The translations under genes were made by a program, and so were the position numbers. This document shows positions 13,915 to 22,934 of a DNA stretch of 33,526 nt, piece by piece. The stretch covers positions 33,049 to 66,574 of the forward strand of contig NZ_JUJA01000160.1 of the NCBI RefSeq assembly GCF_001906585.1, read 5' to 3'. The notes under the pieces were generated by a model. The model was not told where the DNA came from. It did not search any database and worked only from the letters and a program-made list of their open reading frames with translations. Numbering within the stretch: position 1 is the first letter of the stretch; the number at the start of each line of letters is the position of its first letter. The stretch is from Streptomyces kebangsaanensis. GTDB lineage: Bacteria; Actinomycetota; Actinomycetes; Streptomycetales; Streptomycetaceae.

Positions 13915-16900
13915 TCAGACCTCTTCGACGCTGCTCGGCTCGCGCCGGGACAGGTCGATGCCGAGCTCCTCCGCGGCGCGGAAGACATCCTCGTCGGTGT
14001 CGCGCATCTCGATGGACATACCGTCGCTGGACAGCACCTCCACGTTGAGGCAGAGAGACTGCATCTCCTTGATGAGCACCTTGAAGGACTCGGGGATGCC
14101 GGGCTCGGGGATGTTCTCGCCCTTGACGATGGCCTCGTAGACCTTCACGCGGCCGGTGACGTCGTCGGACTTGATGGTCAGCAGCTCCTGGAGGGCGTAG
14201 GCGGCGCCGTACGCCTCGAGTGCCCACACCTCCATCTCGCCGAACCGCTGGCCACCGAACTGGGCCTTACCACCCAGCGGCTGCTGGGTGATCATCGAGT
14301 ACGGACCGGTCGAACGGGCGTGCAGCTTGTCGTCGACCAGGTGGTGCAGCTTCAGGATGTACATGTAGCCGACCGAGATCGGGTCCGGGAACGGCTCGCC
14401 GGAGCGGCCGTCGAAGAGCCGGGCCTTGCCGGACGGCAGAACCAGGCGGTCGCCGTCGCGGTTGGGGATGGTGTGCTCCAGCAGACCGGCGATCTCGTCC
14501 TCGCGGGCACCGTCGAAGACCGGGGTGGCCACGTTGGTGCGCGGCTCGACGCGGTCGGCGGCGATGGTCTGGAGACGCTCGGCCCACTCCTCCGGGAGGC
14601 CGGAGACGTCCCAGCCCTGGCTGGCGAGCCAGCCGAGGTGGATCTCCATGACCTGTCCCGGGTTCATCCGGGACGGCACGCCCAGCGGGTTGAGGATGAT
14701 GTCGACCGGGGTGCCGTCCTCCAGGAACGGCATGTCCTCGATCGGCAGGATCTTGGAGATGACGCCCTTGTTGCCGTGGCGGCCGGCGAGCTTGTCACCG
14801 TCGGTGATCTTGCGCTTCTGCGCGACGTAGACGCGGACCAGCTGGTTCACGCCCGGCGGCAGCTCGTCGCCCTCCTCGCGGTCGAAGACGCGTACGCCGA
14901 TGACCTTGCCGGTCTCGCCGTGCGGCACCTTCAGCGAGGTGTCACGGACCTCACGGGCCTTCTCACCGAAGATCGCGCGCAGCAGGCGCTCCTCGGGGGT
15001 CAGCTCGGTCTCGCCCTTCGGGGTCACCTTGCCGACGAGGATGTCGCCGGCGATGACCTCGGCGCCGATGCGGATGATGCCGCGCTCGTCGAGGTCGGCG
15101 AGGACCTCCTCGGAGACGTTCGGGATGTCCCGGGTGATCTCCTCGGGGCCGAGCTTGGTGTCACGGGCGTCGACCTCGTGCTCCTCGATGTGGATCGAGG
15201 AGAGGACGTCGTCCTGCACGAGGCGCTGCGACAGGATGATCGCGTCCTCGTAGTTGTGGCCCTCCCACGGCATGAACGCGACCAGCAGGTTCTTGCCGAG
15301 CGCCATCTCGCCGTTCTGGGTGGCCGGACCGTCGGCGAGGACCTGGCCCTCGACGATGCGGTCGCCCTCGTCGACGAGGACCTTCTGGTTGACCGAGGTG
15401 CCCTGGTTGGAGCGGGCGAACTTGGCCAGGCGGTACGTGATGTACGTGCCGTCGTCGTTGGCGGTGGTGATGTAGTCCGCGGAGACCTCCTGGACCACGC
15501 CGGTCTTCTCGGCCTTGACGACGTCGCCGGCGTCGACGGCGGAGCGGTACTCCATGCCGGTGCCGACGAGCGGGGCCTCCGACCTGATCAGCGGAACGGC
15601 CTGGCGCATCATGTTCGCGCCCATGAGGGCACGGTTGGCGTCGTCGTGCTCGAGGAAGGGGATCATGGCGGTCGCGACCGACACCATCTGGCGCGGCGAG
15701 ACGTCCATGTAGTCCACGTCCTCGGGGCTGACGTAGTCGACCTCGCCGCCACGGCGGCGGACCAGGACGCGGGCCTCTTCGAAACGCAGGTCGTCCGTCA
15801 GGACGGCGTTGGCCTGCGCGATGACGAAGCGGTCCTCCTCGTCGGCGGTCAGGTAGTCGACGTCGTCGGTGACCTGGCCGTCGACGACCTTGCGGTACGG
15901 CGTCTCGATGAAGCCGAACGCGTTGACCCGGCCGTAGGACGCCAGCGAGCCGATCAGACCGATGTTCGGGCCTTCCGGCGTCTCGATCGGGCACATGCGG
16001 CCGTAGTGCGACGGGTGCACGTCACGGACCTCGAAGCCGGCCCGCTCACGGGAGAGACCACCCGGGCCGAGGGCGTTGAGACGACGCTTGTGCGTCAGGC
16101 CCGACAGCGGGTTGTTCTGGTCCATGAACTGGGACAGCTGGCTGGTGCCGAAGAACTCCTTGATGGAGGCGACGACCGGCCGGATGTTGATCAGGGTCTG
16201 CGGCGTGATCGCCTCGACGTCCTGGGTGGTCATGCGCTCGCGCACGACGCGCTCCATACGGGCGAGACCCGTACGGACCTGGTTCTGGATCAGCTCGCCG
16301 ACGCTGCGGATACGGCGGTTGCCGAAGTGGTCGATGTCGTCGGTCTCGACCATGATCGAGCGACCGGACTCGCCGACCGTCTCGGTCTCGCCGGCGTGCA
16401 GCTTCACCAGGTACTTGATGGTGGCGATGACGTCGTCGGTGGTGAGCACGCCGGCGTCCAGAGGCTCGTCCGCACCGAGCTTCTTGTTCACCTTGTAGCG
16501 GCCGACCTTCGCCAGGTCGTAGCGCTTCGGGTTGAAGTAGAGGTTCTCGAGCAGCGTCTGCGCGGCCTCGCGCGTGGGGGGCTCGCCCGGGCGCAGCTTG
16601 CGGTAGATGTCCAGCAGCGCGTCGTCCTGGCCCTGGGTGTGGTCCTTCTCCAGGGTGGCGCGCATCGACTCGTAGTCGCCGAACTCCTCGAGGATCTGCT
16701 CGTTGGTCCAGCCGAGCGCCTTCAGCAGGACGGTCACGGACTGCTTGCGCTTGCGGTCGATGCGGACACCGACCATGTCGCGCTTGTCGATCTCCATCTC
16801 CAGCCAGGCACCCCGGGACGGGATGATCTTGGCGGAGAAGATGTCCTTGTCGGACGTCTTGTCGATGGAGGAGTCGAAGTAGACGCCGGGGGAACGGACC

Positions 16901-17400
16901 AGCTGCGACACCACGACGCGCTCGGTGCCGTTGATGACGAAGGTGCCCTTGTTCGTCATGAGCGGGAAGTCACCCATGAAGACGGTCTGGGACTTGATCT
17001 CGCCGGTCTCGTTGTTGGTGAACTCGGCCGTGACGAAGAGCGGGGCGGCGTACGTGAAGTCGCGCTCCTTGCACTCGTCGATCGAGTTCTTCGGCGGCTC
17101 GAAGCGGTGGTCGCGGAACGTCAGCGACATCGACCCGGAGAAGTCCTCGATCGGGGAGATCTCCTCGAAGATCTCCTCGAGACCGGACTTGGTGGGGACG
17201 TCCTGACCGGACTCCAGAGCCTCCTCGACGCGAGCCTTCCACGTGTTGTTGCCGAGCAGCCAGTCGAAGCTCTCGGTTTGCAGCGCGAGAAGGTTCGGAA
17301 CCTCGAGGGGCTCCTTGATCTTTGCAAAGGAGATGCGCAGCGGTGCGGTGCTGGCGCCGTTGTTCGTATTCGCGGTCGAGGCGTTGCGCGAGGCGGCCAA
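13915..17400 (-). CDS. rpoB: DNA-directed RNA polymerase subunit beta
   Basis: A 1161-aa catalytic subunit of RNA polymerase. I take the TTG at 17400 (giving [13 protein letters not shown]) as start: AAGGA lies 8-9 nt upstream and the length fits streptomycete RpoB, whereas the open frame upstream to 17487 has an Arg-rich leader-like translation. The rifampicin region reads [14 protein letters not shown] and [13 protein letters not shown]. The position matching E. coli Ser531 is Asn442 (codon AAC, 16075-16077), while Asp, His437 and Arg440 are the sensitive residues. Active-site segments such as GRHGNKG and the C-terminal [20 protein letters not shown] are intact. It is first in the rpoBC operon and has its own promoter behind the rplJL unit. 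Confidence 0.99.
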   Translation of the reverse strand: MAASRNASTANTNNGASTAPLRISFAKIKEPLEVPNLLALQTESFDWLLGNNTWKARVEEALESGQDVPTKSGLEEIFEEISPIEDFSGSMSLTFRDHRFEPPKNSIDECKERDFTYAAPLFVTAEFTNNETGEIKSQTVFMGDFPLMTNKGTFVINGTERVVVSQLVRSPGVYFDSSIDKTSDKDIFSAKIIPSRGAWLEMEIDKRDMVGVRIDRKRKQSVTVLLKALGWTNEQILEEFGDYESMRATLEKDHTQGQDDALLDIYRKLRPGEPPTREAAQTLLENLYFNPKRYDLAKVGRYKVNKKLGADEPLDAGVLTTDDVIATIKYLVKLHAGETETVGESGRSIMVETDDIDHFGNRRIRSVGELIQNQVRTGLARMERVVRERMTTQDVEAITPQTLINIRPVVASIKEFFGTSQLSQFMDQNNPLSGLTHKRRLNALGPGGLSRERAGFEVRDVHPSHYGRMCPIETPEGPNIGLIGSLASYGRVNAFGFIETPYRKVVDGQVTDDVDYLTADEEDRFVIAQANAVLTDDLRFEEARVLVRRRGGEVDYVSPEDVDYMDVSPRQMVSVATAMIPFLEHDDANRALMGANMMRQAVPLIRSEAPLVGTGMEYRSAVDAGDVVKAEKTGVVQEVSADYITTANDDGTYITYRLAKFARSNQGTSVNQKVLVDEGDRIVEGQVLADGPATQNGEMALGKNLLVAFMPWEGHNYEDAIILSQRLVQDDVLSSIHIEEHEVDARDTKLGPEEITRDIPNVSEEVLADLDERGIIRIGAEVIAGDILVGKVTPKGETELTPEERLLRAIFGEKAREVRDTSLKVPHGETGKVIGVRVFDREEGDELPPGVNQLVRVYVAQKRKITDGDKLAGRHGNKGVISKILPIEDMPFLEDGTPVDIILNPLGVPSRMNPGQVMEIHLGWLASQGWDVSGLPEEWAERLQTIAADRVEPRTNVATPVFDGAREDEIAGLLEHTIPNRDGDRLVLPSGKARLFDGRSGEPFPDPISVGYMYILKLHHLVDDKLHARSTGPYSMITQQPLGGKAQFGGQRFGEMEVWALEAYGAAYALQELLTIKSDDVTGRVKVYEAIVKGENIPEPGIPESFKVLIKEMQSLCLNVEVLSSDGMSIEMRDTDEDVFRAAEELGIDLSRREPSSVEEV

Positions 17401-17582
17401 GAGGGGGTCCTTCCGAGGGCTCGGACTCACTACGCGCGTACCGGCCCCTCGCCGCCGCTTGCCGACGGGTCGTCCCATTCCAGCCAAAAGGCCAGGTCAG
17501 TGACGGTCCGGTCGTCGTTGCTGAGGCGAGGGCATGCCCCTGGTGACGGGCAGGGGGCAGCTAACAGGCAGCGCAAAGGGTC

Positions 17583-17611
17583 AGTGTAGCCACTTGGCCC
17601 ACTGATGTCCA
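17583..17611 (-). promoter_or_regulatory. rpoB promoter (HrdB/sigma-70 type)
   Basis: On the minus strand TGGACA (17606-17611) and TACACT (17583-17588) are spaced by 17 nt. Start would be near 17576, leaving a leader of about 175 nt before the TTG of rpoB. Both hexamers match the housekeeping consensus well. Confidence 0.68.
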
Positions 17612-17739
17612 GTACGGGTTGTTCGAGACCCTCGTAGTTGTCAACGCCTGCGGCATGCCTGCCCTCAACGCATCCTGATACTGCCCTCTTCGCCGTCGAT
17701 CCATGCCTCGGATTCGGATCCTTGTGACGACGCGTCCTG

Positions 17740-17768
17740 AGAATTGCGCGCTGCGTGCAGTTCGTCAA
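17740..17768 (-). promoter_or_regulatory. Possible second upstream promoter for rpoB
   Basis: TTGACG (17763-17768) and AATTCT (17740-17745) on the minus strand are spaced by 17 nt. The -10 is weak. A TTGACA hexamer (17639-17644) also occurs between this and the better promoter, without a matching -10. The 17401-18009 interval (about 600 bp) otherwise holds only the rpoB leader, its promoter and the rplL terminator; I see no gene. Confidence 0.28.
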
Positions 17769-17903
17769 GGCCCCCCATGCCCAAAACCGGGTGCTGCCAT
17801 CGTCACATGCGGCCTGCCACCCGGACCTTTAGAGGTACGACGAAGATCACCATACCCCTCCCGGCGGCGGGCGCAAGGCAGCCTGCGCCGCCTCCGGGAA
17901 ACG

Positions 17904-17941
17904 CCGAGGAGCGACCACCCGAATGGATGATCGCTCCTCGG
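17904..17941 (-). terminator. Terminator or attenuator after rplL
   Basis: CCGAGGAGCGA (17904-17914) pairs perfectly with TCGCTCCTCGG (17931-17941) around a 16-nt loop that can itself pair (CCA/TGG). It is about 70 nt downstream of the rplL stop and upstream of the rpoB promoters. In other bacteria a partial terminator at this place sets the ratio of ribosomal protein to RNA polymerase mRNA; the same role is inferred here. Confidence 0.75.
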
Positions 17942-18009
17942 TGCGTTCGCGTTACAGCCCTACGGGGCCGTTGTCAGCGCGCAGGAGTCCTGGCGGACCC
18001 GCGGAGGTC

Positions 18010-18393
18010 TTACTTGACCTCGACGGAGGCGCCGGCGCCCTCGAGGGCCTCCTTGGCCTTGTCCGCGGCCTCCTTGTTGACCTTCTCGACGACGGGCTTC
18101 GGCGCACCGTCGACCAGGTCCTTGGCCTCCTTCAGGCCCAGGGAGGTCAGCTCGCGCACGACCTTGATGACCTGGATCTTCTTGTCGCCGGCGCCGGTGA
18201 GGATGACGTCGAACTCGTCCTTCTCCTCAGCAGCCTCGGCAACCGGGGCGCCCGGGCCGGCCATCATGACCGGGGCGGCCGCGGCGGCGGTGACGTCGAA
18301 CTTCTCCTCGAAGGCCTTCACGAACTCGGAGAGCTCGATGAGGGTCATCTCCTCGAACTGCGCGAGCAGGTCTTCCTGGCTGAGCTTCGCCAT
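18010..18393 (-). CDS. rplL: 50S ribosomal protein L7/L12
   Basis: A 127-aa stalk protein, present in several copies on L10, that recruits and activates translational GTPases. [20 protein letters not shown] is the dimerisation N-domain (about 1-35); an Ala/Pro-rich hinge follows (about 36-55); the C-domain has the conserved [20 protein letters not shown]. The ATG at 18393 follows GGAAGGA, spaced 8-9 nt; the open frame 7 codons longer lacks a ribosome site and departs from the family start. It is 117 nt downstream of rplJ in the same unit. Confidence 0.98.
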   Translation of the reverse strand: MAKLSQEDLLAQFEEMTLIELSEFVKAFEEKFDVTAAAAAPVMMAGPGAPVAEAAEEKDEFDVILTGAGDKKIQVIKVVRELTSLGLKEAKDLVDGAPKPVVEKVNKEAADKAKEALEGAGASVEVK

Positions 18394-18510
18394 GATGGCG
18401 GTCCTTCCATTCAAATCGGCAGGTGCCGGATGTACTGGGTGAGGCGGGCGTACGTCGGCCCGCTGCGACCCTTGCCGCGTCAGGCGGCGCGGGTCAGAAA
18501 GCGAGCCGAG

Positions 18511-19041
18511 TTACTCGGCACCGCCCTGCTCGTCCTGCTTGGCGCGCAGCGCGTCCACGGTGCGGACGAGCTTCGACGGCAGCGCCTGGAAGACGGAGGC
18601 AGCCTGGGACTGCTTCGCCTTGAAGGCACCGGCCAGCTTGCTGAGCAGAACCTCGCGGGACTCGAGGTCCGCAAGCTTCTTGATCTCGTCGGCGGACAGC
18701 GCCTTGCCGTCAAGGACACCGCCCTTGATGACGAGATTCGGGTTGTCCTTGGCGAAGTCACGGAGACCCTTCGCCGACTCCACCGGGTCACCGGTGACGA
18801 AGGCGACGGCCGTCGGACCAGCGAAGAGCTGGTCGTCCAGCGTGATCCCGGCCTCGTTGGCCGCAATCTTGGTCAGCGTGTTCTTCACCACGGCGTACTG
18901 GGCGTTCTCACCGAGCGACCGGCGCAGCGTCTTGAGCTGCGCCACGGTGAGACCGCGGTACTCGGTCAGCACGGCGGCGTTGGAGCTGCGGAACTTGTCC
19001 GTCAGCTCCGCAACCGCGGCAGCCTTGTCGGGCCTCGCCAT
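18511..19041 (-). CDS. rplJ: 50S ribosomal protein L10
   Basis: A 176-aa stalk-base protein that binds 23S rRNA near L11 and carries the L7/L12 dimers through its C-terminal helix. It begins [20 protein letters not shown] and includes the family segments [13 protein letters not shown] and [10 protein letters not shown]. The ATG at 19041 follows AAGGAGG with about 10 nt spacing; the longer open frame to 19254 runs through the structured leader and is not coding. Expression is probably governed by L10(L7/L12) binding to the leader, as known for this operon in other bacteria. Confidence 0.98.
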   Translation of the reverse strand: MARPDKAAAVAELTDKFRSSNAAVLTEYRGLTVAQLKTLRRSLGENAQYAVVKNTLTKIAANEAGITLDDQLFAGPTAVAFVTGDPVESAKGLRDFAKDNPNLVIKGGVLDGKALSADEIKKLADLESREVLLSKLAGAFKAKQSQAASVFQALPSKLVRTVDALRAKQDEQGGAE

Positions 19042-19290
19042 AGAGCCTCGGCCTCCTTCCGGGTGATTCGGACCGCGCGGACCCGAAGGAGGACTGGGGA
19101 AAACGAAACGCCCCGGCGCAGGCGCACGGGGCGGACTCGACCGGGCGCACACACGGGGATCGACGTGTGCTCCGGGAGTTCTTCCACTGTCACCTGCGCG
19201 GGTCGTCCGCAGTTCAGCGGATCCTTCGGCCACCGCGCCCTCATACGAGCGCACGGCAACGACCAGCGGTCTTTGGCTTCTTCAGAAGAG
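19042..19290 (-). promoter_or_regulatory. rplJ-rplL leader, candidate L10 autoregulatory element
   Basis: This roughly 250-nt stretch ahead of rplJ is gene-free and structured. One hairpin (19141-19177) pairs GCACACG with CGTGTGC and is closed by CCGG/CCGG with unequal strands, as expected for a bulged or kink-turn stem. A second, attenuator-like hairpin follows at 19110-19132. L10 leaders that bind the L10(L7/L12) complex are known from many bacteria; I infer one here from position and structure, without a covariance match. Confidence 0.5.
19110..19132 (-). terminator. Attenuator hairpin with T-rich tail in the rplJ leader
   Basis: GCCCCG (19110-19115) pairs with CGGGGC (19127-19132), with further GCGC pairing inside. 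On the minus strand the stem is followed by GTTTCGTTTTCC, a T-tract rare in such GC-rich DNA. It ends about 70 nt before the rplJ start, where an L10-controlled terminator would be expected. Confidence 0.5.
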
Positions 19291-19292
19291 TA

Positions 19293-19327
19293 CGGGAACG
19301 GATCGCCGCGAAGCAAATCCGTTCCCG
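19293..19327 (-). terminator. Terminator downstream of the LppX-like lipoprotein
   Basis: CGGGAACGGAT (19293-19303) pairs perfectly with ATCCGTTCCCG (19317-19327) around a 13-nt loop, followed on the minus strand by TACTCTTCT. It lies 44 nt beyond the lipoprotein stop and separates that gene from the rplJ leader. Confidence 0.75.
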
Positions 19328-19370
19328 GGGGGGATCACCGCACGAGCGTCAGCGGGAGCCGCGGAGGGGC

Positions 19371-20210
19371 TCAGCCCTCGCCGGCGCCCTCCATCAACTC
19401 GGCCAGGTCGACGATGTCCTTGGCCGGCGGCGCCTTGATGTCGACCGGCTTGTTGAACTCGAGGAACTTGATGGTCATGTCCAGCGGTCCCTTGTCGGCC
19501 TTGCCGCGCATCCGGAACTGCTTGGTGTGGTCCTCGCCGTCCACCCACATGTCCATGGTGAGCTTCTCGACGCCCATCTTCTCGTACTGCTCGATGCTCT
19601 TCTCGCTGCGCTCCTGGGCCTCGGCGCCCTTCTCCTTGAGGGAGGCGCGCAGGTCGGCGAGGGTGACGGTGCCCGAGTAGTGGGTGGTCTCGACACCGTC
19701 GATCTTCTCGGTGCCGACCTTCTTCACGTCCTTGGCGCCGGTGAGGAAGGTGGACTCGGTCGCCGGGTTCTGCTCGGCCTGGCTCGCGGCGCCGAGCTCG
19801 TTCAGCTCGTTGCCCTCGCCGAGCGTGGACAGGTCGAACTTCATCCAGCTCTTGCCGTCCATCTCCTTGGCCATCTCGGCGCTGCCGCCGATGTACATGG
19901 CCTTGTCGACGAGACGGATCTCGGCGGAACCCTCCTCGCCCATGTCGGGAGCCTTTATTTTCATGCTCATGGCGACATCGGGCTTCACCCGCATCGAGGC
20001 CTCCGCCTCGATACGGCCCTCCTCGGGGACCTTGCCGGTCATCGTGTAGCGGAAGGACGTGATGTCCTCGGCGTTCTTCGCCGCCTTGGCCACGGCCGCG
20101 GCCGGCTCCATCGCGGGAGCCGCGTCGGCGCCCGAGTCCTTCGAGCAGCCCACCGCGCCCGCGGCGAGAAGGAGTGCGGCAAGTCCGGCAGCAGGTACGG
20201 ACGTTCTCAT
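19371..20210 (-). CDS. LppX/LprG-like lipoprotein (first of two)
   Basis: A 279-aa predicted lipoprotein. [20 protein letters not shown] leads to a lipobox ending at Cys22 (AAGAVGC). The mature part shows alternating beta-strand sequence such as [20 protein letters not shown] and the motif [18 protein letters not shown], which recurs in the neighbouring gene. Related folds (LolA, LppX, LprG) carry lipids between membrane and cell surface, but the ligand here is unknown. I chose the ATG at 20210 because it directly begins a signal peptide, with a GGGGGG-rich site 5 nt upstream; the longer frame adds an implausible leader. It lies between ribosomal operons and is followed by its own terminator. 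Confidence 0.82.
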   Translation of the reverse strand: MRTSVPAAGLAALLLAAGAVGCSKDSGADAAPAMEPAAAVAKAAKNAEDITSFRYTMTGKVPEEGRIEAEASMRVKPDVAMSMKIKAPDMGEEGSAEIRLVDKAMYIGGSAEMAKEMDGKSWMKFDLSTLGEGNELNELGAASQAEQNPATESTFLTGAKDVKKVGTEKIDGVETTHYSGTVTLADLRASLKEKGAEAQERSEKSIEQYEKMGVEKLTMDMWVDGEDHTKQFRMRGKADKGPLDMTIKFLEFNKPVDIKAPPAKDIVDLAELMEGAGEG

Positions 20211-20339
20211 GGAATCCCCCCAAGTCATCGGATCCCCCCAAGGAACCCGGGGCTGGCACACAGCAAGAACTGTGACCCTATCTCAGGTGCATGACAGTGC
20301 CATCTGTTTTCTTCCGGGGGCAGAGGCACCCCCCGTGAC

Positions 20340-21170
20340 TCAGGCGCCGCTCCGCCGGCCCACCAGGTCCTTCGCGTCCCGGGTGTCGCCGGGCGGCGGA
20401 GCCTCGGTCGTCACCTTCACGCCGTAGTCCTCGTAGTGGGCGGTCTGGGTCAGCCGGCCCGTCGCCGTCTCGGCCCTCTCCACCTTCTTGACCAGCAGGT
20501 CCCGCTCGTCGACCCAGATATCCACGGTCCGGCCGGTGACACCGGGGTCCCCCGCCTCCACCGTGCCCGTGTAGTGGGTGGTGCGCGCGCCCCGCACCCG
20601 CTCCTCGCCGACCTTCCTGACGTCGCCGGAGGCCAGCAGCAGCTTCACGCACTGGTGGGGCGCGGCGGCGCGCATCTGGTCCCCGAGCCGGGCACCTGAT
20701 GCTCCGGCGGCGGCCCCGACGTCGTCGTACCGGTACCTGAGCCAGTGCCTGCCGCCCGTTTGCGCGGCGAACGCGTCGCCCATGCGCGCGTAGTAGGCAT
20801 CGGGCAGGTAGCGGGTCTCCATGGACGTGCTGCCGAGTCGGCGCATGGCGTCGGCGACGGGCCCGTCGGTGTAGGTGAGGGTCAGCGTGCCGGTCAGGCC
20901 GTCGCTCCAGGAGAGGGCGCCCTCGGCGGTCATGGACATCACCGAGGCCATCGTCGTCCTGGACTCGACGCGGACGGAGTCGGCGCCGCCGGTGGAGCGC
21001 GCGACGGCGCGCAGTGCCGCGACCGAACCGGCGCGGGCGGCATCGTCGCCGCGCCCTCCGGAAGAGCCGGCGGCAGCGGTACAGGCGCTGATCGCGGCCA
21101 GCGCGGTCGCCGCCGCGAGCACGAGGCCCGTCCGGCGTCCGGCGCTCCTCGTCGTGCGTCGCGGTCCCAC
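20340..21170 (-). CDS. LppX/LprG-like lipoprotein (second of two)
   Basis: A 276-aa predicted lipoprotein. The n-region has Arg pairs (RRTTRSAGRR), then a hydrophobic core and the lipobox AISAC with Cys30 as the lipidation site. A Gly/Asp linker follows. The mature domain has VRKVGEERVRGARTTHYTGT and VDIWVDERDLLVKKVERA, which match the first lipoprotein and mark the two as paralogues of unequal length. The GTG at 21170 gives a complete signal peptide, though its ribosome-binding site is weak (GCAGGG). The 129 nt before the first lipoprotein could hold a separate promoter (TAGGGT near 20276). Function is probably envelope-associated binding of a hydrophobic or lipid ligand; not proven. Confidence 0.8.
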   Translation of the reverse strand: MGPRRTTRSAGRRTGLVLAAATALAAISACTAAAGSSGGRGDDAARAGSVAALRAVARSTGGADSVRVESRTTMASVMSMTAEGALSWSDGLTGTLTLTYTDGPVADAMRRLGSTSMETRYLPDAYYARMGDAFAAQTGGRHWLRYRYDDVGAAAGASGARLGDQMRAAAPHQCVKLLLASGDVRKVGEERVRGARTTHYTGTVEAGDPGVTGRTVDIWVDERDLLVKKVERAETATGRLTQTAHYEDYGVKVTTEAPPPGDTRDAKDLVGRRSGA

Positions 21171-21255
21171 CCCTGCGCCCCGATCTCCCTAGTGCACCGG
21201 CCCGGTACCCGCACGCTAGCGCAGACCGCCGGACCACCGCGCACCAAAGAAGGGA

Positions 21256-21290
21256 ACGGGCCCCGCACCTGGAGCAGGTGCGGGGCCCGT
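21256..21290 (-). terminator. Terminator downstream of rplA
   Basis: A perfect 15-bp stem (21256-21270 with 21276-21290) with a 5-nt GGAGC loop begins 25 nt beyond the rplA stop. The minus strand continues into pyrimidine-rich TTCCCTTCTTTGG. It ends the rplK-rplA transcript before the lipoprotein genes. Confidence 0.87.
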
Positions 21291-21315
21291 GACCGGTTGA
21301 GGTGAACCGTCAGGT

Positions 21316-22041
21316 TCAGACCGCGGCCGGGTCCTCCTCGACGAGGAGGTTGCGGGTGCGGTTCGGGTCGACCGGGATGCCGGGGCCCATCGTGGTGGTG
21401 ATGGCGGCCTTCTTGATGTAGCGGCCCTTGGCGGCGGACGGCTTCAGACGGAGGATCTCGTCCAGCGCGGCGCCGTAGTTCTCCACCAGCTTGGTGTCGT
21501 CGAACGACGCCTTGCCGATGATGAAGTGCAGGTTCGAGTGCTTGTCGACGCGGAACTCGATCTTGCCGCCCTTGATCTCGGTCACGGCCTTGGCCGTGTC
21601 CGGGGTGACCGTGCCGGTCTTCGGGTTCGGCATCAGACCACGCGGGCCGAGGACGCGGCCGAGGCGGCCGACCTTGCCCATGAGGTCCGGGGTGGCGACG
21701 ACGGCGTCGAAGTCCAGACGGCCCTTCGACACCTCGTCGATCAGCTCGTCGGCGCCGACGATGTCGGCGCCCGCGGCACGCGCGGCCTCGGCACGGTCAC
21801 CGGTCGCGAAGACCAGGACCCGGGCGGTCTTACCGGTGCCGTGCGGAAGGTTCACGGTGCCACGGACCATCTGGTCGGCCTTGCGCGGGTCGACACCCAG
21901 ACGGAAGGCGACCTCGACGGTGCCGTCGAACTTGGTCGTGGAGGTCTCCTTGGCGAGACGGACGGCCTCGAGCGGGGCGTACAGCTTCTCCCGGTCGACC
22001 TTGGCGTCCGCAGCGCGGAGAGCCTTGCTGCGCTTGCTCAC
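21316..22041 (-). CDS. rplA: 50S ribosomal protein L1
   Basis: A 241-aa protein of the mobile L1 stalk that helps deacylated tRNA leave the E site. Family segments include [34 protein letters not shown] and [12 protein letters not shown]. The GTG at 22041 ([12 protein letters not shown]) follows AGGAGC, spaced 6 nt; the upstream frame to 22098 has no ribosome site. It lies 99 nt after rplK. L1 is the classic translational repressor of rplKA in other bacteria. The rplA C-terminus extends to [10 protein letters not shown], a little beyond the usual core. Confidence 0.98.
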   Translation of the reverse strand: MSKRSKALRAADAKVDREKLYAPLEAVRLAKETSTTKFDGTVEVAFRLGVDPRKADQMVRGTVNLPHGTGKTARVLVFATGDRAEAARAAGADIVGADELIDEVSKGRLDFDAVVATPDLMGKVGRLGRVLGPRGLMPNPKTGTVTPDTAKAVTEIKGGKIEFRVDKHSNLHFIIGKASFDDTKLVENYGAALDEILRLKPSAAKGRYIKKAAITTTMGPGIPVDPNRTRNLLVEEDPAAV

Positions 22042-22140
22042 AACTGCTCCTGTGTGTTCTGAAAGGAGTCGTGGTACGGGCCGAGCAGGCCCTGCCACGC
22101 ACGGCTTTTCACGGCCGCGTACGTACTACGGGGTTGGGGT

Positions 22141-22575
22141 TCAGCCCTCGACGGTGACGCCCATGGAACGGGCGGTGCCGGCGATGATCTTCGCGGCGGC
22201 GTCCAGGTCGTTGGCGTTGAGGTCGGGCAGCTTGGTCTGGGCGATCTCGCGGACCTGCGCCTGGGTGATCTTGGCGACCTTGGTCTTGTGCGGCTCGCCG
22301 GAGCCCTTCTCCACGCCCGCGGCCTTGAGGATCATCTTGGCGGCCGGCGGAGTCTTGGTGATGAAGGTGAAGGAACGGTCCTCGTAGACCGTGATCTCCA
22401 CCGGGATGACCCAACCGCGCTGCGACTCGGTCGCGGCGTTGTAGGCCTTGCAGAACTCCATGATGTTGACGCCGTGCTGGCCCAGCGCGGGGCCGACCGG
22501 CGGAGCCGGGTTGGCGGCACCGGCCTGGATCTGGAGCTTGATAAGCCCCGTGACCTTCTTCTTCTTGGGAGGCAT
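22141..22575 (-). CDS. rplK: 50S ribosomal protein L11
   Basis: A 144-aa GTPase-centre protein that binds 23S rRNA at the thiostrepton site and is needed for RelA-dependent ppGpp synthesis. It begins [19 protein letters not shown]. The Pro-rich segment [19 protein letters not shown] retains the prolines where thiostrepton-resistance changes occur, so a sensitive form is expected. The ATG at 22575 follows GGAGAGAG, spaced about 7 nt; the longer frame enters the leader. It is first in rplK-rplA; the terminator after nusG and the 0.9-kb gap imply an independent promoter. Confidence 0.98.
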   Translation of the reverse strand: MPPKKKKVTGLIKLQIQAGAANPAPPVGPALGQHGVNIMEFCKAYNAATESQRGWVIPVEITVYEDRSFTFITKTPPAAKMILKAAGVEKGSGEPHKTKVAKITQAQVREIAQTKLPDLNANDLDAAAKIIAGTARSMGVTVEG

Positions 22576-22934
22576 GCTCTCTCTCCGGGTCCTTGCTGAG
22601 AGGTTGAGTACCATCCGCGCCTTCGATCTGCTCCGACCGGTGCATGATCCTGCAGATGGCATACCGCACCACGATAGCCCCTGTCCCCTTGAGACCTGAA
22701 ATCGCCGAGGTCAAGCGGTCTGCGGAGACATTCGGCGGGCGGCCTCGCACCCATCGGCCCGGCTCGGCCGTCGGACGCATCCCGGAGGGCCATCAGGTGT
22801 AAATCTGATGACAAGGGCGGAAAACCGGCGACTCGACGGGGATTCCCTTCGCCGACAGCACCCCTGCCCACGGAGCCCACGGCCCCTCCGGACCGTCAGG
22901 CGCCCGCGGCGAACGCGACTTCGGAAGGAGTGAC
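22576..22934. promoter_or_regulatory. Divergent regulatory region between rplK and the beta-helix gene
   Basis: This 359-bp stretch has no gene. It should carry the rplK promoter (minus) and the promoter of the plus-strand gene at 22935. A minus-strand TTGACC (22709-22714) lacks a good -10 at 16-18 nt; TATCGT (near 22671-22676) is a possible -10 without a clear -35. An AT-richer patch at 22793-22825 contains the inverted repeat CATCAG-N8-CTGATG (22791-22810), about 125 bp before the plus-strand start. Neither promoter can be fixed by eye. Confidence 0.45.
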
